The notes below the pieces were generated by a model that saw only the letters and a program-made list of their open reading frames with translations, made no database searches and was not told the DNA's origin. A program made the translations under genes and the position numbers. Source: Acholeplasmatales bacterium (lineage in GTDB: Bacteria > Bacillota_I > Bacilli_A > Acholeplasmatales > Anaeroplasmataceae). Taken from it: a stretch of DNA of 64,000 nucleotides. This document shows positions 8,703 to 18,032 of this stretch, in pieces. Every line of letters starts with the position of its first letter. Positions within the stretch are counted from its first letter, which is position 1. Where the stretch lies: the NCBI GenBank assembly GCA_017449215.1, contig JAFSJY010000087.1, positions 1 to 64,000 of the forward strand, read 5' to 3'.

Positions 8703-9895
8703 AGAGATTCGAATCCTCCGTCTTCTTTGTCAAATGGATTATTCTTTACCTTAGATTTGCTACTATAGCCACTACCCTTTTCTTCCTTTAATGTAGTTAC
8801 ATATTTAATAGCATCCTTAGTAGTTAATACATTATCAGCCATCCAAGATTCGGCTACCTTTTCAAAATATTTAACGCCAGGTAATTCGCCACCCTTATCT
8901 CTTAATACCTTACAAATCATACAATTAATTACACCACGTGGTAAATTAATTTTACTATATATCTCATTAATTGTAGATAAATAAGATGTAGGATAATTTG
9001 GAGACATTACCTCTAATAAATCTACTGGATTTATTTTATCTAAATATTCTATTTGATCAACATTAGCTTCTCCTTCATTCTTTTCTACTATCTTAGGAGA
9101 ATCTAAATTTCTCTTAGCTTGGAAATATACACCAATCTTCTTCTTTAATAAATTAAGACTGAATTCATTCTTTCTATCTAGTGATTCACTAAATATATAA
9201 GACATTTCATCCTCATTAAATTGATATACATAAGCTAATTGAATAATACTTTCCTTAAATTCATTTGTTACGCCTGCAGGTAAATATGCCTTATCGATAA
9301 GCTTAACAAATTTATCAAAATCAAATGACTTATCACTAATCTTAAATTTAGATGCATTCTTACCTAGGATATAGCCAAACTTCTTAATTGTATCATCAGT
9401 ATACACATCTGATTGGAATACCTCATCAAATGATTTAGTAATGTTTTCTAGTTCAGTCTTATCTACTGAATCAAGAACAAATCTATCATAAATTCTTTTA
9501 AATGAATCCTCTGATAGTTTTGACTTTAAATAAAAAATAAGTGGTGAATCTATAATAAAATTCTTAGCAGTATATGGTGGATTTAATAAATAAGTAAATT
9601 CACCATCATTAGAAACATATGAGTTTAAAAGTCCAGCTCCTTCTAGCTTGAATCTAGCCTTATTGAAGCTTTGAAGAGTAAAAGAAAAAGCATCGAATAA
9701 ATCCTTATGCTTCAATCCTTTACATGCTAATGTAGATTTATCTAGCAAGGATGTTAACCCCATATAAAGTAAAAAAGCATCACTCCCAATGAGTGGTGCA
9801 TATAGTAACGATAGGGTATTAACATCATCGGCTGAGAGATTAAAACTCGCATAAATATTAAATTTAGAATTTGAATTTATTGCCTTTGATGTCAT
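8699..9895 (-). CDS. dnaB: Replication initiation/primosome protein DnaB (Bacillus type)
   Basis: The 398-residue protein matches the Firmicutes DnaB/DnaD-like helicase-loading protein, which is not the E. coli DnaB helicase. The N-terminal winged-helix-like region starts with FNIYASFNLSADDVNTLSLLYAPLIG. The C-terminal DnaB/DnaD domain lies roughly at 285-370 and includes the YYxxxIW-like segment with AESWMADNVLTTKDA. The identification rests on those features and on its place directly upstream of and coupled to dnaI. nrdR, often found next to it in Bacillus, is absent. Confidence 0.92.
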   Translation of the reverse strand: MTSKAINSNSKFNIYASFNLSADDVNTLSLLYAPLIGSDAFLLYMGLTSLLDKSTLACKGLKHKDLFDAFSFTLQSFNKARFKLEGAGLLNSYVSNDGEFTYLLNPPYTAKNFIIDSPLIFYLKSKLSEDSFKRIYDRFVLDSVDKTELENITKSFDEVFQSDVYTDDTIKKFGYILGKNASKFKISDKSFDFDKFVKLIDKAYLPAGVTNEFKESIIQLAYVYQFNEDEMSYIFSESLDRKNEFSLNLLKKKIGVYFQAKRNLDSPKIVEKNEGEANVDQIEYLDKINPVDLLEVMSPNYPTSYLSTINEIYSKINLPRGVINCMICKVLRDKGGELPGVKYFEKVAESWMADNVLTTKDAIKYVTTLKEEKGSGYSSKSKVKNNPFDKEDGGFESL

Positions 9896-9908
9896 ATATG
9901 AATACTTC

Positions 9909-10256
9909 CTACTTATGAAGGGCTACACCCTTAAATTCATATTGCTCCTCAAGCTTTTTATAAACACTATTAATGAATGCTAAAGCCTTCTTGTTATTAC
10001 CAACAAGGTATTCAGCGTTGATATAAAAATCAATTGAAGTCTCAATAGGTGTTTGTTCAATAATTTTAGCAATTACAGTAAAATGAGGAACCTCTGAATA
10101 AATTTCATGATAATCATCATTTGTACTTACGATAGTATGCTTTAAAGATTCAACTAATTCTAAATATACCTTTTTTACTTGATCATAGCTTGCCTTATAA
10201 TAATGTGTTTGATAAGCTAAGTCCTTTGCGTTTTCACTTGTTTCAATTACTGCCAT
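9909..10256 (-). CDS. Conserved small protein between coaE and dnaB, unknown function
   Basis: This is a 115-residue soluble protein, predicted alpha/beta, with no signal peptide or membrane helix. Part of it (HFTVIAKIIEQTPIETSIDFYINAE) reads as alternating beta strands, giving a small START/SRPBCC-like or DUF1499-like impression that I cannot confirm. It begins 2 bases after the coaE stop, with the Shine-Dalgarno GGAGTG inside the coaE 3' end, so it belongs to the polA-dnaI operon. No function is assigned. Confidence 0.8.
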   Translation of the reverse strand: MAVIETSENAKDLAYQTHYYKASYDQVKKVYLELVESLKHTIVSTNDDYHEIYSEVPHFTVIAKIIEQTPIETSIDFYINAEYLVGNNKKALAFINSVYKKLEEQYEFKGVALHK

Positions 10257-10258
10257 AA

Positions 10259-10852
10259 TTACAACACTCCTTTAATATCATTTATTACATTCAACACTAA
10301 TAGTTTAGTTTCTTCAAACGTTCCCTTTGAATCAATAACAAAATCTGCTAATGATTTCTTCATATACAAATCCATCTGTGAATGGATTTTAGCTAGTGCA
10401 TAATCCTCATCAATTCCTTCTCTATCCATCAAACGCTGAACCTGAAGTCTCTTCTGAAGAAATACACATATAATTTTATCACAAATACTATCAAATTTAG
10501 ACTCATATAATAATGGAGCCTCTAGGAATACTAATCCATCACTAATCTTATCCAATCTTTTCTTTACTTCTTCATAAATGATTGGATGAGTGATTTTATC
10601 AAGTAATTCCTTTGATTTAGAATCATTGAAAATCTTTTTGGCTAGCTTTTTTCTATCTAAATCACCATTATCTAGTAAAAAATCTTCACCAAATTCTTTA
10701 ACTATAACATTATAAAGTAATCCACCCTGAACTGATAACTCAGCTGTTATCTTATCACAATCTATAACAGGATAGCCATCTTGTTCTATGATATTACAAA
10801 CATTTGATTTGCCACTGGCAATTCCGCCTGTAACTCCAATAATTTGCTTCAT
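10259..10852 (-). CDS. coaE: Dephospho-CoA kinase
   Basis: This enzyme catalyses the last step of coenzyme A synthesis, phosphorylating the 3'-hydroxyl of dephospho-CoA. The 197-residue P-loop kinase has Walker A GGIASGKS (about 9-16), the family motif VIDCDKI, a lid with QRLMDREGID and the substrate segment FLEAPLLYES. Length is typical. It follows mutM by 8 bases, with the ribosome site GAGGTAA overlapping the mutM stop. The mutM-coaE pair downstream of polA is a standard Firmicutes arrangement. Confidence 0.96.
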   Translation of the reverse strand: MKQIIGVTGGIASGKSNVCNIIEQDGYPVIDCDKITAELSVQGGLLYNVIVKEFGEDFLLDNGDLDRKKLAKKIFNDSKSKELLDKITHPIIYEEVKKRLDKISDGLVFLEAPLLYESKFDSICDKIICVFLQKRLQVQRLMDREGIDEDYALAKIHSQMDLYMKKSLADFVIDSKGTFEETKLLVLNVINDIKGVL

Positions 10853-10860
10853 AATGTATC

Positions 10861-11676
10861 TTACCTCTGACAGTTCTTACAATAATAAGTTGTCCTTCCA
10901 TTTATTTTAACACGAATTAAAGCGTTTTTGCAATGAGGACATTCTTTTTTTGTATGAACATTCAAAAATTTTTGGAATTGTCCTTCAACTCCAAGGCTTG
11001 AAGTATAGCTTCTTATAGTTGTTCCTTTAAATTCTATAGCACGAGAAAGTATAGAAATTGATGAATTAACTATTCTATCTACCTCATCTAATTTAATAGA
11101 ATTTGAAGGACGTGTAGGATCTATATTTGATAAAAACAATACCTCATCAACATAAATATTTCCTAGTCCAGCAATAATAGACTGGTCTAAAAGAGTTGTT
11201 TTTATCGCCACACTCCTTGATATTATTTTATCATATATTTTTTCAATATCAATTTTTTTATTTAAAATAGGGTCAATTCCTACCTCATTTAGTGGTTTTG
11301 TGGTAAATAACTCACTATTAGACCTATAAGTCATTCTACCAAATTTTCTAACATCTTGGTAAATTAGGCTATATCCATTATCAAAATAATAAATGACATG
11401 AACATGCTTATTATCAAATGTATCTCTTGGCAAATAAAAATATTTACCCTCCATTCTAAGATGTGAAATTAGATTCCCTTCATTTAAATTAAATATTAGA
11501 AATTTACCTAATCTTTCTGTACTAACTATTCTTTTTCCAATGATATTTTTCTTAAATTCTTGAATATCATAATCAATAATATTATCATATTTTATTTTAA
11601 TATCAGTAATAGTTAATCCAACAATATCCTTATCTAATACTCTTCTTACTGTTTCTACCTCTGGTAATTCTGGCAT
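10861..11676 (-). CDS. mutM: Formamidopyrimidine-DNA glycosylase (Fpg)
   Basis: This glycosylase/AP lyase removes 8-oxoguanine and formamidopyrimidines. The 271-residue protein starts MPELPEVETVRR with catalytic Pro2 and Glu3. It has the helix-two-turn-helix region (IIAGLGNIYVDEVLF, about 165-180) and a C-terminal zinc finger of the CxxC-x16-CxxC kind (CPHCKNA ... YYCKNC, about 244-269). All key residues are present. It sits 2 bases after the nitroreductase stop within the polA operon. Confidence 0.97.
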   Translation of the reverse strand: MPELPEVETVRRVLDKDIVGLTITDIKIKYDNIIDYDIQEFKKNIIGKRIVSTERLGKFLIFNLNEGNLISHLRMEGKYFYLPRDTFDNKHVHVIYYFDNGYSLIYQDVRKFGRMTYRSNSELFTTKPLNEVGIDPILNKKIDIEKIYDKIISRSVAIKTTLLDQSIIAGLGNIYVDEVLFLSNIDPTRPSNSIKLDEVDRIVNSSISILSRAIEFKGTTIRSYTSSLGVEGQFQKFLNVHTKKECPHCKNALIRVKINGRTTYYCKNCQR

Positions 11677-11678
11677 CT

Positions 11679-12185
11679 TTAACCTCTATTATAATTAATG
11701 ATTGGCTTTTGTCTCATTTCATAGAAGCAATCCTCATCAATAGGATAGCCAAGGCAAATGAAGGTAAATACAAATCTACCATCATTTATTCCTAATATAT
11801 TATTAGCCTTTTCTACTCTTTCCTTATCAGGATATGTACCAAGCATTACAGAACCAATTCCCTTATTTACTGCCTCAACCATAATATTTTCGGTTGCACA
11901 GGCTAAATCTATGGGCTGGAAGCTTGGGCATGGTAAGTCATCTGGATTCTTACCAATTACTCCAATCATTGTATTACATTCCTCAATAATCATTGTACAT
12001 TTATATATCTTAGCTAATTCATTAATAATTTCTTGTTTGTTAATAATTACATATTCTCTAGAATCCTGGCGTCTAGCTCTTGGAGCCTCTTCACCAGCCA
12101 TAATTAATTCTTCTAATATACTATCTGGTATTTTCTTTGTTAAATCAAATTTTCTAACACTACGTCTCTTAGTTACTATACTCAT
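11679..12185 (-). CDS. Nitroreductase-family FMN oxidoreductase
   Basis: This 168-residue member of the nitroreductase fold is predicted to bind FMN and use NAD(P)H. Visible signatures are the N-terminal RRSVRKF phosphate-binding segment (about 7-13), the middle DLACATENIMVEAVNKGIGSVMLG block and the C-terminal LGYP with FYEMRQKP. It is short for the family. Its ATG overlaps the polA stop by one base (TAATG), so it is translationally coupled to polA. The natural substrate is unknown. Insertion of this gene between polA and mutM is not part of the usual Bacillus order. Confidence 0.88.
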   Translation of the reverse strand: MSIVTKRRSVRKFDLTKKIPDSILEELIMAGEEAPRARRQDSREYVIINKQEIINELAKIYKCTMIIEECNTMIGVIGKNPDDLPCPSFQPIDLACATENIMVEAVNKGIGSVMLGTYPDKERVEKANNILGINDGRFVFTFICLGYPIDEDCFYEMRQKPIINYNRG

Positions 12186-14824
12186 TATTTTACCTCATAC
12201 CAATTCTTTCCAAATGAATCATCTACAATTAAAGGAACTCTTAGCTTAACTGCGTTTTCCATTGCGTTTCTTACAAGCTTTTGTAATACTTCCTCTTCGC
12301 CCTTTTCTACCTCGAATACAAGCTCATCGTGAACCTGAACTAATAGCTTTGATTTTAAATTATTCTTTTCTAATTCATTATCAACATTAACCATAGCTAT
12401 TTTAATAATATCTGCAGCACTTCCTTGAATAGGTGTATTCATTGCTGTTCTTTTTGCAAATTCCTTTTGCATAAATATTTTAGAATTAATATCTGGTATA
12501 TATCTAATTCTATTTTTCATAGTAGTTACATATCCATCTCTTTGACAATCCTCAATTGTCTTATTCATAAATTCCTTAATTTCAGGATATGCTTCATAAT
12601 ATTTCTTAATGAATTCTGCAGCCTGTGAATTTGTAATACCAATATCCTGTCCTAGGCCATAGGCAGAAATACCATAAACAATACCAAAGTTTACAGCCTT
12701 TGCCTTTCTTCTATCATCTGGAGTTATTTCAGTTTTACCAAATACCTCCATTGCTGTTTTAGTATGAATATCAATACCCGAATTAAAGGCATCTATTAGC
12801 TTAGATACATTAGCCATATGAGCTAATACTCTTAATTCTACCTGTGAATAGTCAGCTGAATATAATGAATTATTCTTTCCCTCAGGTATAAACATTTTTC
12901 TAATCATATGTCCAAGTGGTGTTCTAATTGGAATATTTTGTAAATTAGGCTCAATTGATGATAATCTACCTGTTGATGTTAAGGCCTGTTGATAAATTGT
13001 ATGTACCTTTCCATCAGGATATATAACATCTCTTATTCCTTGAATATATGTAGAATATAATTTAGTCTTTGCTCTATAATCCATGATTAATGGAACGATA
13101 GGGTGAGCATTTTTAATAGTATCTAATATAGATTGATCTGTTGAATATGTATTACCCTTCTTCTTTGGATAAGGTAGCTGTAGCTCATCAAATAATACAC
13201 TACCTAATTGCTTAGGAGAGCTTACATTAAATTCTCTTTTTGCTAAATTATGTATTTCCTTTTCAGTATTGCTTATTTCAGCTACTAATTCAGCTTCCTG
13301 TCTATTTAGCTCATCAATATCTACAACCATACCATTAAATTCCATTTTACCTAATACCTTAGAAAGTGGAATTTCTATATCAGTTAATAATGACATTTGA
13401 TCATGCTCATTTAATTTTTCTATAGCCTTAGCCTTTAAATTATGTAATGCATTAACCTTCTTTAGGATATGACCATAAATTATATTTCTTTCAGGAATAG
13501 CCTTCTTAGCTCCCTTACCATAGATTTGCTCATCGTATAATACATCATCATATTCATAGAAGTCCGCAATACCCTTAAATTCATCCTTAGCTACACTTGG
13601 ATTAATAATATATGTAGCTAATAATAAATCAAATGTAACACCTAATAATTCAAATCCATATCTTTTAGATATTACATATGCTCTCTTATAATCAAAGATT
13701 GATTTATTGTTTTCCATATTCTTTAAATAATCAGCTAACAATTGATTATTTGAATTTAAGAATTCAGGCTCAATAATAAATGTTCCCTTATCATTTTTAA
13801 TACCAATACCTAAAAGTGGTGAATTATGATAATTATAATCAAACGTTTCAAAGATTATAGATGAATTAGGAACTAATACATTCTTTAATTCATCATTATT
13901 TCTAATAATTTTATATTCAGAATCAGATACAATTGGCTTATTTTCAGTAGCTAAATCTAATTCCTTAATTAATGATTTAAATTCTAATTCCTTATAGAAG
14001 CCTAATAGCTTTTCCTTATCAGCTTCCTTTTTCTCTAAATCATCAATAGTAATCTTGATATCAAAATCTCTAAAGATTGTTGCCATCTTTTGACAAAGCT
14101 TAGCTGATTCCTTTCCAGCCTCTACCTTTTGTCCTAATGCACCCTTTATTTCAGATGCATGCTCAATAATACCATCTAATGTTTGATATTGATTTAAAAG
14201 CTTAACACCTGTCTTTTCACCAACACCAGGAATACCAGGTAGGTTATCAGATGGGTCTCCCATTAATGCCTTTAAATCAACCCATTGTGTATATTCAATA
14301 CCATATTTTTCTTTAAAGTGATTAGCATCAAAATCCTCTAATTCTGTCATTCCCTTTTTAGTTAGATGGACAGTTGTGTTATCGGAAATTAATTGTAATA
14401 AATCCTTATCAGATGAATAAATATCAACATGATAGCCTAGACTGTTTGCCTTATTAGCTAATGTACCAATAATATCATCAGCCTCATATAAATCCTGCTC
14501 ATATCTTTTAATTCTTGCTAAATCTAGATATTCCTTAATATAAGCAATTTGCATTCTGAATTCATCAGGCATTGGACTTCTACCACCCTTGTAGTCCTCC
14601 ATCCAATCATGTCTAATTGTTTTCTTTCCAGCATCAAAGGCAACTAAGATAGCATCATAATTTGATTTGCATAAATTATTTACCATCTTTACAAATCCAT
14701 AAATAGCGTTTGTATATAATCCCTTTGAATTTTGCATTAAATTTCCCATTGCTGCAGTGCCATAATATGCACGATACATCAATGAATTTCCATCTACTAA
14801 AATTAATCTCTTCATAATTTTCAT
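12185..14824 (-). CDS. polA: DNA polymerase I, without functional 3'-5' proofreading residues
   Basis: The 879-residue polymerase has an N-terminal 5'-3' exonuclease (DDIIGTLA, SSDKDLLQL, GIPGVGEKTG), a middle exonuclease-like domain and a C-terminal polymerase. Polymerase motifs: A DYSQVELRVLAHM, B RRKAKAVNFGIVYG, C QVHDELVFE. In the middle domain the Exo I position reads IIFETFDY in place of the catalytic DxE, and no YxxxD Exo III motif is visible, so proofreading is probably lost, as in Bacillus PolA. The first ATG (14824) and a second (14815, MKRLILVDG) both follow GAGG; the second matches family N-termini better. It leads the seven-gene replication/repair operon ending at dnaI. Confidence 0.96.
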   Translation of the reverse strand: MKIMKRLILVDGNSLMYRAYYGTAAMGNLMQNSKGLYTNAIYGFVKMVNNLCKSNYDAILVAFDAGKKTIRHDWMEDYKGGRSPMPDEFRMQIAYIKEYLDLARIKRYEQDLYEADDIIGTLANKANSLGYHVDIYSSDKDLLQLISDNTTVHLTKKGMTELEDFDANHFKEKYGIEYTQWVDLKALMGDPSDNLPGIPGVGEKTGVKLLNQYQTLDGIIEHASEIKGALGQKVEAGKESAKLCQKMATIFRDFDIKITIDDLEKKEADKEKLLGFYKELEFKSLIKELDLATENKPIVSDSEYKIIRNNDELKNVLVPNSSIIFETFDYNYHNSPLLGIGIKNDKGTFIIEPEFLNSNNQLLADYLKNMENNKSIFDYKRAYVISKRYGFELLGVTFDLLLATYIINPSVAKDEFKGIADFYEYDDVLYDEQIYGKGAKKAIPERNIIYGHILKKVNALHNLKAKAIEKLNEHDQMSLLTDIEIPLSKVLGKMEFNGMVVDIDELNRQEAELVAEISNTEKEIHNLAKREFNVSSPKQLGSVLFDELQLPYPKKKGNTYSTDQSILDTIKNAHPIVPLIMDYRAKTKLYSTYIQGIRDVIYPDGKVHTIYQQALTSTGRLSSIEPNLQNIPIRTPLGHMIRKMFIPEGKNNSLYSADYSQVELRVLAHMANVSKLIDAFNSGIDIHTKTAMEVFGKTEITPDDRRKAKAVNFGIVYGISAYGLGQDIGITNSQAAEFIKKYYEAYPEIKEFMNKTIEDCQRDGYVTTMKNRIRYIPDINSKIFMQKEFAKRTAMNTPIQGSAADIIKIAMVNVDNELEKNNLKSKLLVQVHDELVFEVEKGEEEVLQKLVRNAMENAVKLRVPLIVDDSFGKNWYEVK

Positions 14825-14835
14825 GTCCTCTTACA

Positions 14836-14874
14836 ATTTGTTATTATTATAACAAATATAATACAAAAATTAAA
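14836..14874 (-). promoter_or_regulatory. polA promoter with overlapping inverted repeat
   Basis: TATAAT (complement of 14846-14851) lies 21 bases upstream of the polA start, with a weak TTTAAT 17 bases further up. The -10 box is enclosed by a perfect inverted repeat, ATTTGTTA (14836-14843) and TAACAAAT (14850-14857). Its outer half-sites match those of the palindrome at the gapA promoter. Repressor binding here would block polA transcription. Confidence 0.5.
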
Positions 14875-14885
14875 GGAGCATAAAG

Positions 14886-14913
14886 AAAATGGCCTAGATT
14901 AAATCTAGACCAT
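14886..14913 (-). terminator. Terminator of adhE-yhbY
   Basis: Arms ATGGCCTAGATT (14889-14900) and AATCTAGACCAT (14902-14913) form a 12-bp stem with one mismatch or wobble, followed on the minus strand by a short T run. The hairpin begins about 6 bases after the yhbY stop. Confidence 0.8.
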
Positions 14914-14918
14914 AATTC

Positions 14919-15215
14919 TTACTTTCTCGGTAATTCAATTGGATTCTTAGCATCATCAGATTGCATATAGAATATGAATTGTCTTCCTATCTTTTGAATG
15001 AATTCCATTCCATATGATTCAAAGAATTCGATAACATCGTCATCATCCTCTTCGCAATTCTGTAAAATAGAAATTTTAATTAATTCATACTTAATTAGAT
15101 AATTGACAACATCATTTGCCATATTATCATTTAAGCCACCCTTTCCAATTTGGAATGTAGGTTTAATCTTTTGTGCTAAGCTTCTTAAATATACCTTTTG
15201 TTTTGTTGTTAACAT
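14919..15215 (-). CDS. yhbY: YhbY/CRM-domain RNA-binding protein
   Basis: This single CRM-domain protein of 98 residues associates with pre-50S ribosomal particles in other bacteria. It starts LTTKQKVYLRSLAQ and contains the signature IGKGGLNDN (about 23-31) in the RNA-binding loop. Length is typical. It starts 2 bases after the adhE stop. In Bacillus yhbY-type genes lie with yqeH and nadD; here it is tied to adhE, an uncommon pairing that may simply reflect local rearrangement. Confidence 0.92.
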   Translation of the reverse strand: MLTTKQKVYLRSLAQKIKPTFQIGKGGLNDNMANDVVNYLIKYELIKISILQNCEEDDDDVIEFFESYGMEFIQKIGRQFIFYMQSDDAKNPIELPRK

Positions 15216-15217
15216 GA

Positions 15218-17851
15218 CTACTTCTCTTCTTTATCTAAAAATTCTTCGGTGTCATATGTAATTCTTATGATATCCTGAATTGCGTCAATCATAGGAACTC
15301 TAGGATTTGCTGGAGAGCATTGATCCTCATATGCAAGATAGCTTAATCTTTCTACCTGTGCCATATAATTATCCTTGTCTAGGCCTTGAGACTTGAAGTT
15401 CATCTTAATGCCTACTCTCTTACCTAATTCGCCTACTGCCTTAGCGTAAGCTTCAACACCCTCTTCTATTGTATCAAATTTTAAGCCAATTGCAGCAGCA
15501 AGTTCAGCATATTTTTCATCAGCCTTATAATAATTATATTTTGGCCATGTAGAAAGCTTTTGTGGCTTTTGACCATTATATCTAATTACATATGGCAATA
15601 GGATTGCATTGGCACGTCCATGAGGAACATGGAATTCAGCACCCATCTTATGAGCAATTGAGTGATTCATACCTAAGAATGCATTAGCAAATGCCATACC
15701 TGCAAGTGTTGATGCATTATGCATCTTCTCTCTAGCCTCTGGGTCATTCTTACCATTAATTACTGAACGCTCTAAATATTTAAATACTAGCTTAACTGCT
15801 TGAATAGCTAAACCATCTGTATAATCAGATGCTAATGTAGATACGAATGCTTCTGTTGCATGTGTTAATACGTCCATACCTGTATCAGCTGCGATAGACT
15901 TAGGTAAATTAGTTACAAATTCAGGGTCAACGATAGCTACAGTTGGAGTTAAAGAATAATCTGTTAATGGATACTTCTTATGCTCAACCTTATCTGTAAT
16001 AACGGCGAATGGTGTAACCTCACTACCAGTACCTGATGTAGTTGGAATACATACTAGCTTTGCCTTATGTCCTAATTCAGGATATTGGAATGCTCTCTTT
16101 CTAATATCCATAAACTTTTGCTTTAAATCATTGAAGTTAACCTCTGGATGCTCATAGAATAACCAAATACCCTTAGCACAGTCCATTGCAGAACCACCAC
16201 CTAATGCGATGATTGTATCTGGCTCAAATGATCTCATTAGCTCAACACCTTTTAATACAGTTTGAATTGATGGATCTGGTTCAACATCACAGAATAATTG
16301 ATATGGAACCTCTGGAGATCTTTGCTCTAGCTGTGCAATTACCTTATTAACATAGCCAAGCTCTACTAATGAACGGTCAGTTACGATAAGAGCCTTCTTC
16401 ATTTCCTTCATTTGATGTAGATATTCAATTGAATTTCTTTCAAAGTAAATCTTTGATGGAATCTTAAACCACTGCATATTATTTCTTCTACGTCCTACTT
16501 TCTTAACATTGATTAGATTAACTGGACCAACATTACCAGCTACTGAGTTGTGACCATAAGAACCACATCCTAATGTTAATGATGGAATGAATGAATTATA
16601 TACATTACCAATTCCACCAAATGTTGAAGGTGAATTACATATAATTCTAATTGCAGGTACTAAATCACCAAATTTTACTTCTAATTCCTTTGATGCTGTA
16701 TGAATAGCAGCTGAATGTCCTAAACCATTGAATTCAACCATTTGTTTAGACATTTGTAAGCCTTCATCAGTTGAATTAGATTTTAAGATAGCTAATACTG
16801 GAGAAAGCTTTTCTCTAGTTAATGGCTCATCTACTCCAACCTTAGAGCATTCTACAGCTAAGATTACTGTAGTTGCAGGAACCTCAAAGCCAGCCTCATG
16901 AGCAATCCATGTTGCTGCTTGACCAACTACTGGTGCGAATAGCTTAGCATTTGGCTTATCCTCATTGCTATTGACACCAAACATAAATGCTTCAAGCTTT
17001 TTCTTTTCAGCCTTATTTACAAAATATACGCCATACTTCTTAAATTCAGCAATCGCCTCATCATAAATTTCCTTATCAATAATAGCTGCTTGCTCTGAAG
17101 CACAAACCATACCATTATCAAATGACTTAGACATAACAATGTCATTTACAGCCTGACGTACATTACATGTCTTTTCCATATATGCAGGTACGTTACCAGC
17201 ACCTACACCTAAAGCCGGCTTACCACATGAATAAGCTGCCTTAACCATCGCATTACCACCTGTTGCTAAAATGGTTGCAACACCTGGATGATTCATTAAT
17301 GCAGATGTAGCCTCCATTGAAGGATGCTCAATCCACTGAATACAATTTTCAGGAGCACCTGCAGCTATTGCAGCTTCATATACAACTCTTGCAGCGGCTG
17401 CTGATGAGTTTTGTGCATTTGGATGGAATCCAAAGATAATTGGATTTCTAGTTTTTATACAAATTAAAGATTTAAAAATTGCAGTTGATGTTGGATTTGT
17501 AACTGGAGTGATACCAGCAACTACACCAACTGGCTCTGCTATTTCAGTAATACCAGTTACTGGATTTTCTGAAACAACACCAACAGTTTTTAATCTCTTC
17601 ATGTTGTTAGTTACATATTCACAAGCAAATAGATTCTTTGTAGCCTTATCCTCAAATACACCACGCTTAGTTTCATCGATTGCAAGCTTTGCTAGCTCAC
17701 CATGCTTATCAAGTGCGGCTACGCTACATTTAGCAACGATATAATCAATTTTCTCTTGATCGTAAGTTGCATATTCATCTAATGCCTTCAATGCCTTTTT
17801 TACAAGACCATCAACCTCTTCGGCTGGAGTTAATACTCTTTCGTTTTCCAT
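15218..17851 (-). CDS. adhE: Bifunctional aldehyde/alcohol dehydrogenase AdhE
   Basis: This enzyme reduces acetyl-CoA to acetaldehyde and then ethanol, reoxidising two NADH, the main electron sink of many fermenters. The 877-residue fusion has an N-terminal CoA-acylating aldehyde dehydrogenase (about 1-440) with the catalytic Cys in GMVCASEQ near 250. Its iron alcohol dehydrogenase half (about 460-877) has GGGSAMDCAK, GMDVLTHATEAFVS and the metal-ligand region NHSIAHKMGAEFHVPHG. AdhE forms helical spirosomes in studied species. The upstream region contains a 17-base element identical to one at gapA, plus cre-like and Rex-like sites. Confidence 0.98.
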   Translation of the reverse strand: MENERVLTPAEEVDGLVKKALKALDEYATYDQEKIDYIVAKCSVAALDKHGELAKLAIDETKRGVFEDKATKNLFACEYVTNNMKRLKTVGVVSENPVTGITEIAEPVGVVAGITPVTNPTSTAIFKSLICIKTRNPIIFGFHPNAQNSSAAAARVVYEAAIAAGAPENCIQWIEHPSMEATSALMNHPGVATILATGGNAMVKAAYSCGKPALGVGAGNVPAYMEKTCNVRQAVNDIVMSKSFDNGMVCASEQAAIIDKEIYDEAIAEFKKYGVYFVNKAEKKKLEAFMFGVNSNEDKPNAKLFAPVVGQAATWIAHEAGFEVPATTVILAVECSKVGVDEPLTREKLSPVLAILKSNSTDEGLQMSKQMVEFNGLGHSAAIHTASKELEVKFGDLVPAIRIICNSPSTFGGIGNVYNSFIPSLTLGCGSYGHNSVAGNVGPVNLINVKKVGRRRNNMQWFKIPSKIYFERNSIEYLHQMKEMKKALIVTDRSLVELGYVNKVIAQLEQRSPEVPYQLFCDVEPDPSIQTVLKGVELMRSFEPDTIIALGGGSAMDCAKGIWLFYEHPEVNFNDLKQKFMDIRKRAFQYPELGHKAKLVCIPTTSGTGSEVTPFAVITDKVEHKKYPLTDYSLTPTVAIVDPEFVTNLPKSIAADTGMDVLTHATEAFVSTLASDYTDGLAIQAVKLVFKYLERSVINGKNDPEAREKMHNASTLAGMAFANAFLGMNHSIAHKMGAEFHVPHGRANAILLPYVIRYNGQKPQKLSTWPKYNYYKADEKYAELAAAIGLKFDTIEEGVEAYAKAVGELGKRVGIKMNFKSQGLDKDNYMAQVERLSYLAYEDQCSPANPRVPMIDAIQDIIRITYDTEEFLDKEEK

Positions 17852-17884
17852 ATTAAATTCCTCCCATACGTAAATCCTAATTTC

Positions 17885-17991
17885 ATTATATACTAATAAA
17901 ATACAATGAAAATAAGTAAACGTTTTTCAAAATTTAAAGAAAGTGTTGAATATTAACCACCTTTAACAAGAGTGTCCGAAAACGTTTAAGT
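17885..17991 (-). promoter_or_regulatory. adhE promoter/operator region
   Basis: TATAAT is the complement of 17885-17890; no good -35 is visible. Upstream are GTAAACGTTT (about 17916-17925, cre-like core), an imperfect 18-bp palindrome GTGTTGAATATTAACCAC (17943-17960, Rex-like) and TCCGAAAACGTTTAAGT (17975-17991), which recurs exactly at gapA (20948-20964). Control by carbon status (CcpA) and NADH/NAD ratio (Rex) is inferred from these resemblances and the enzyme's role. Confidence 0.55.
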
Positions 17992-17998
17992 TGTAGTC

Positions 17999-18024
17999 AA
18001 AAAAAGACTAGGTTTACCCTAGTC
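17999..18024 (-). terminator. Terminator of ECF S-component gene
   Basis: GACTAGG (18006-18012) pairs with CCTAGTC (18018-18024), a 7-bp stem with a small loop, followed on the minus strand by seven T residues, 8 bases past the stop. Confidence 0.88.
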
Positions 18025-18032
18025 ATTTAATT

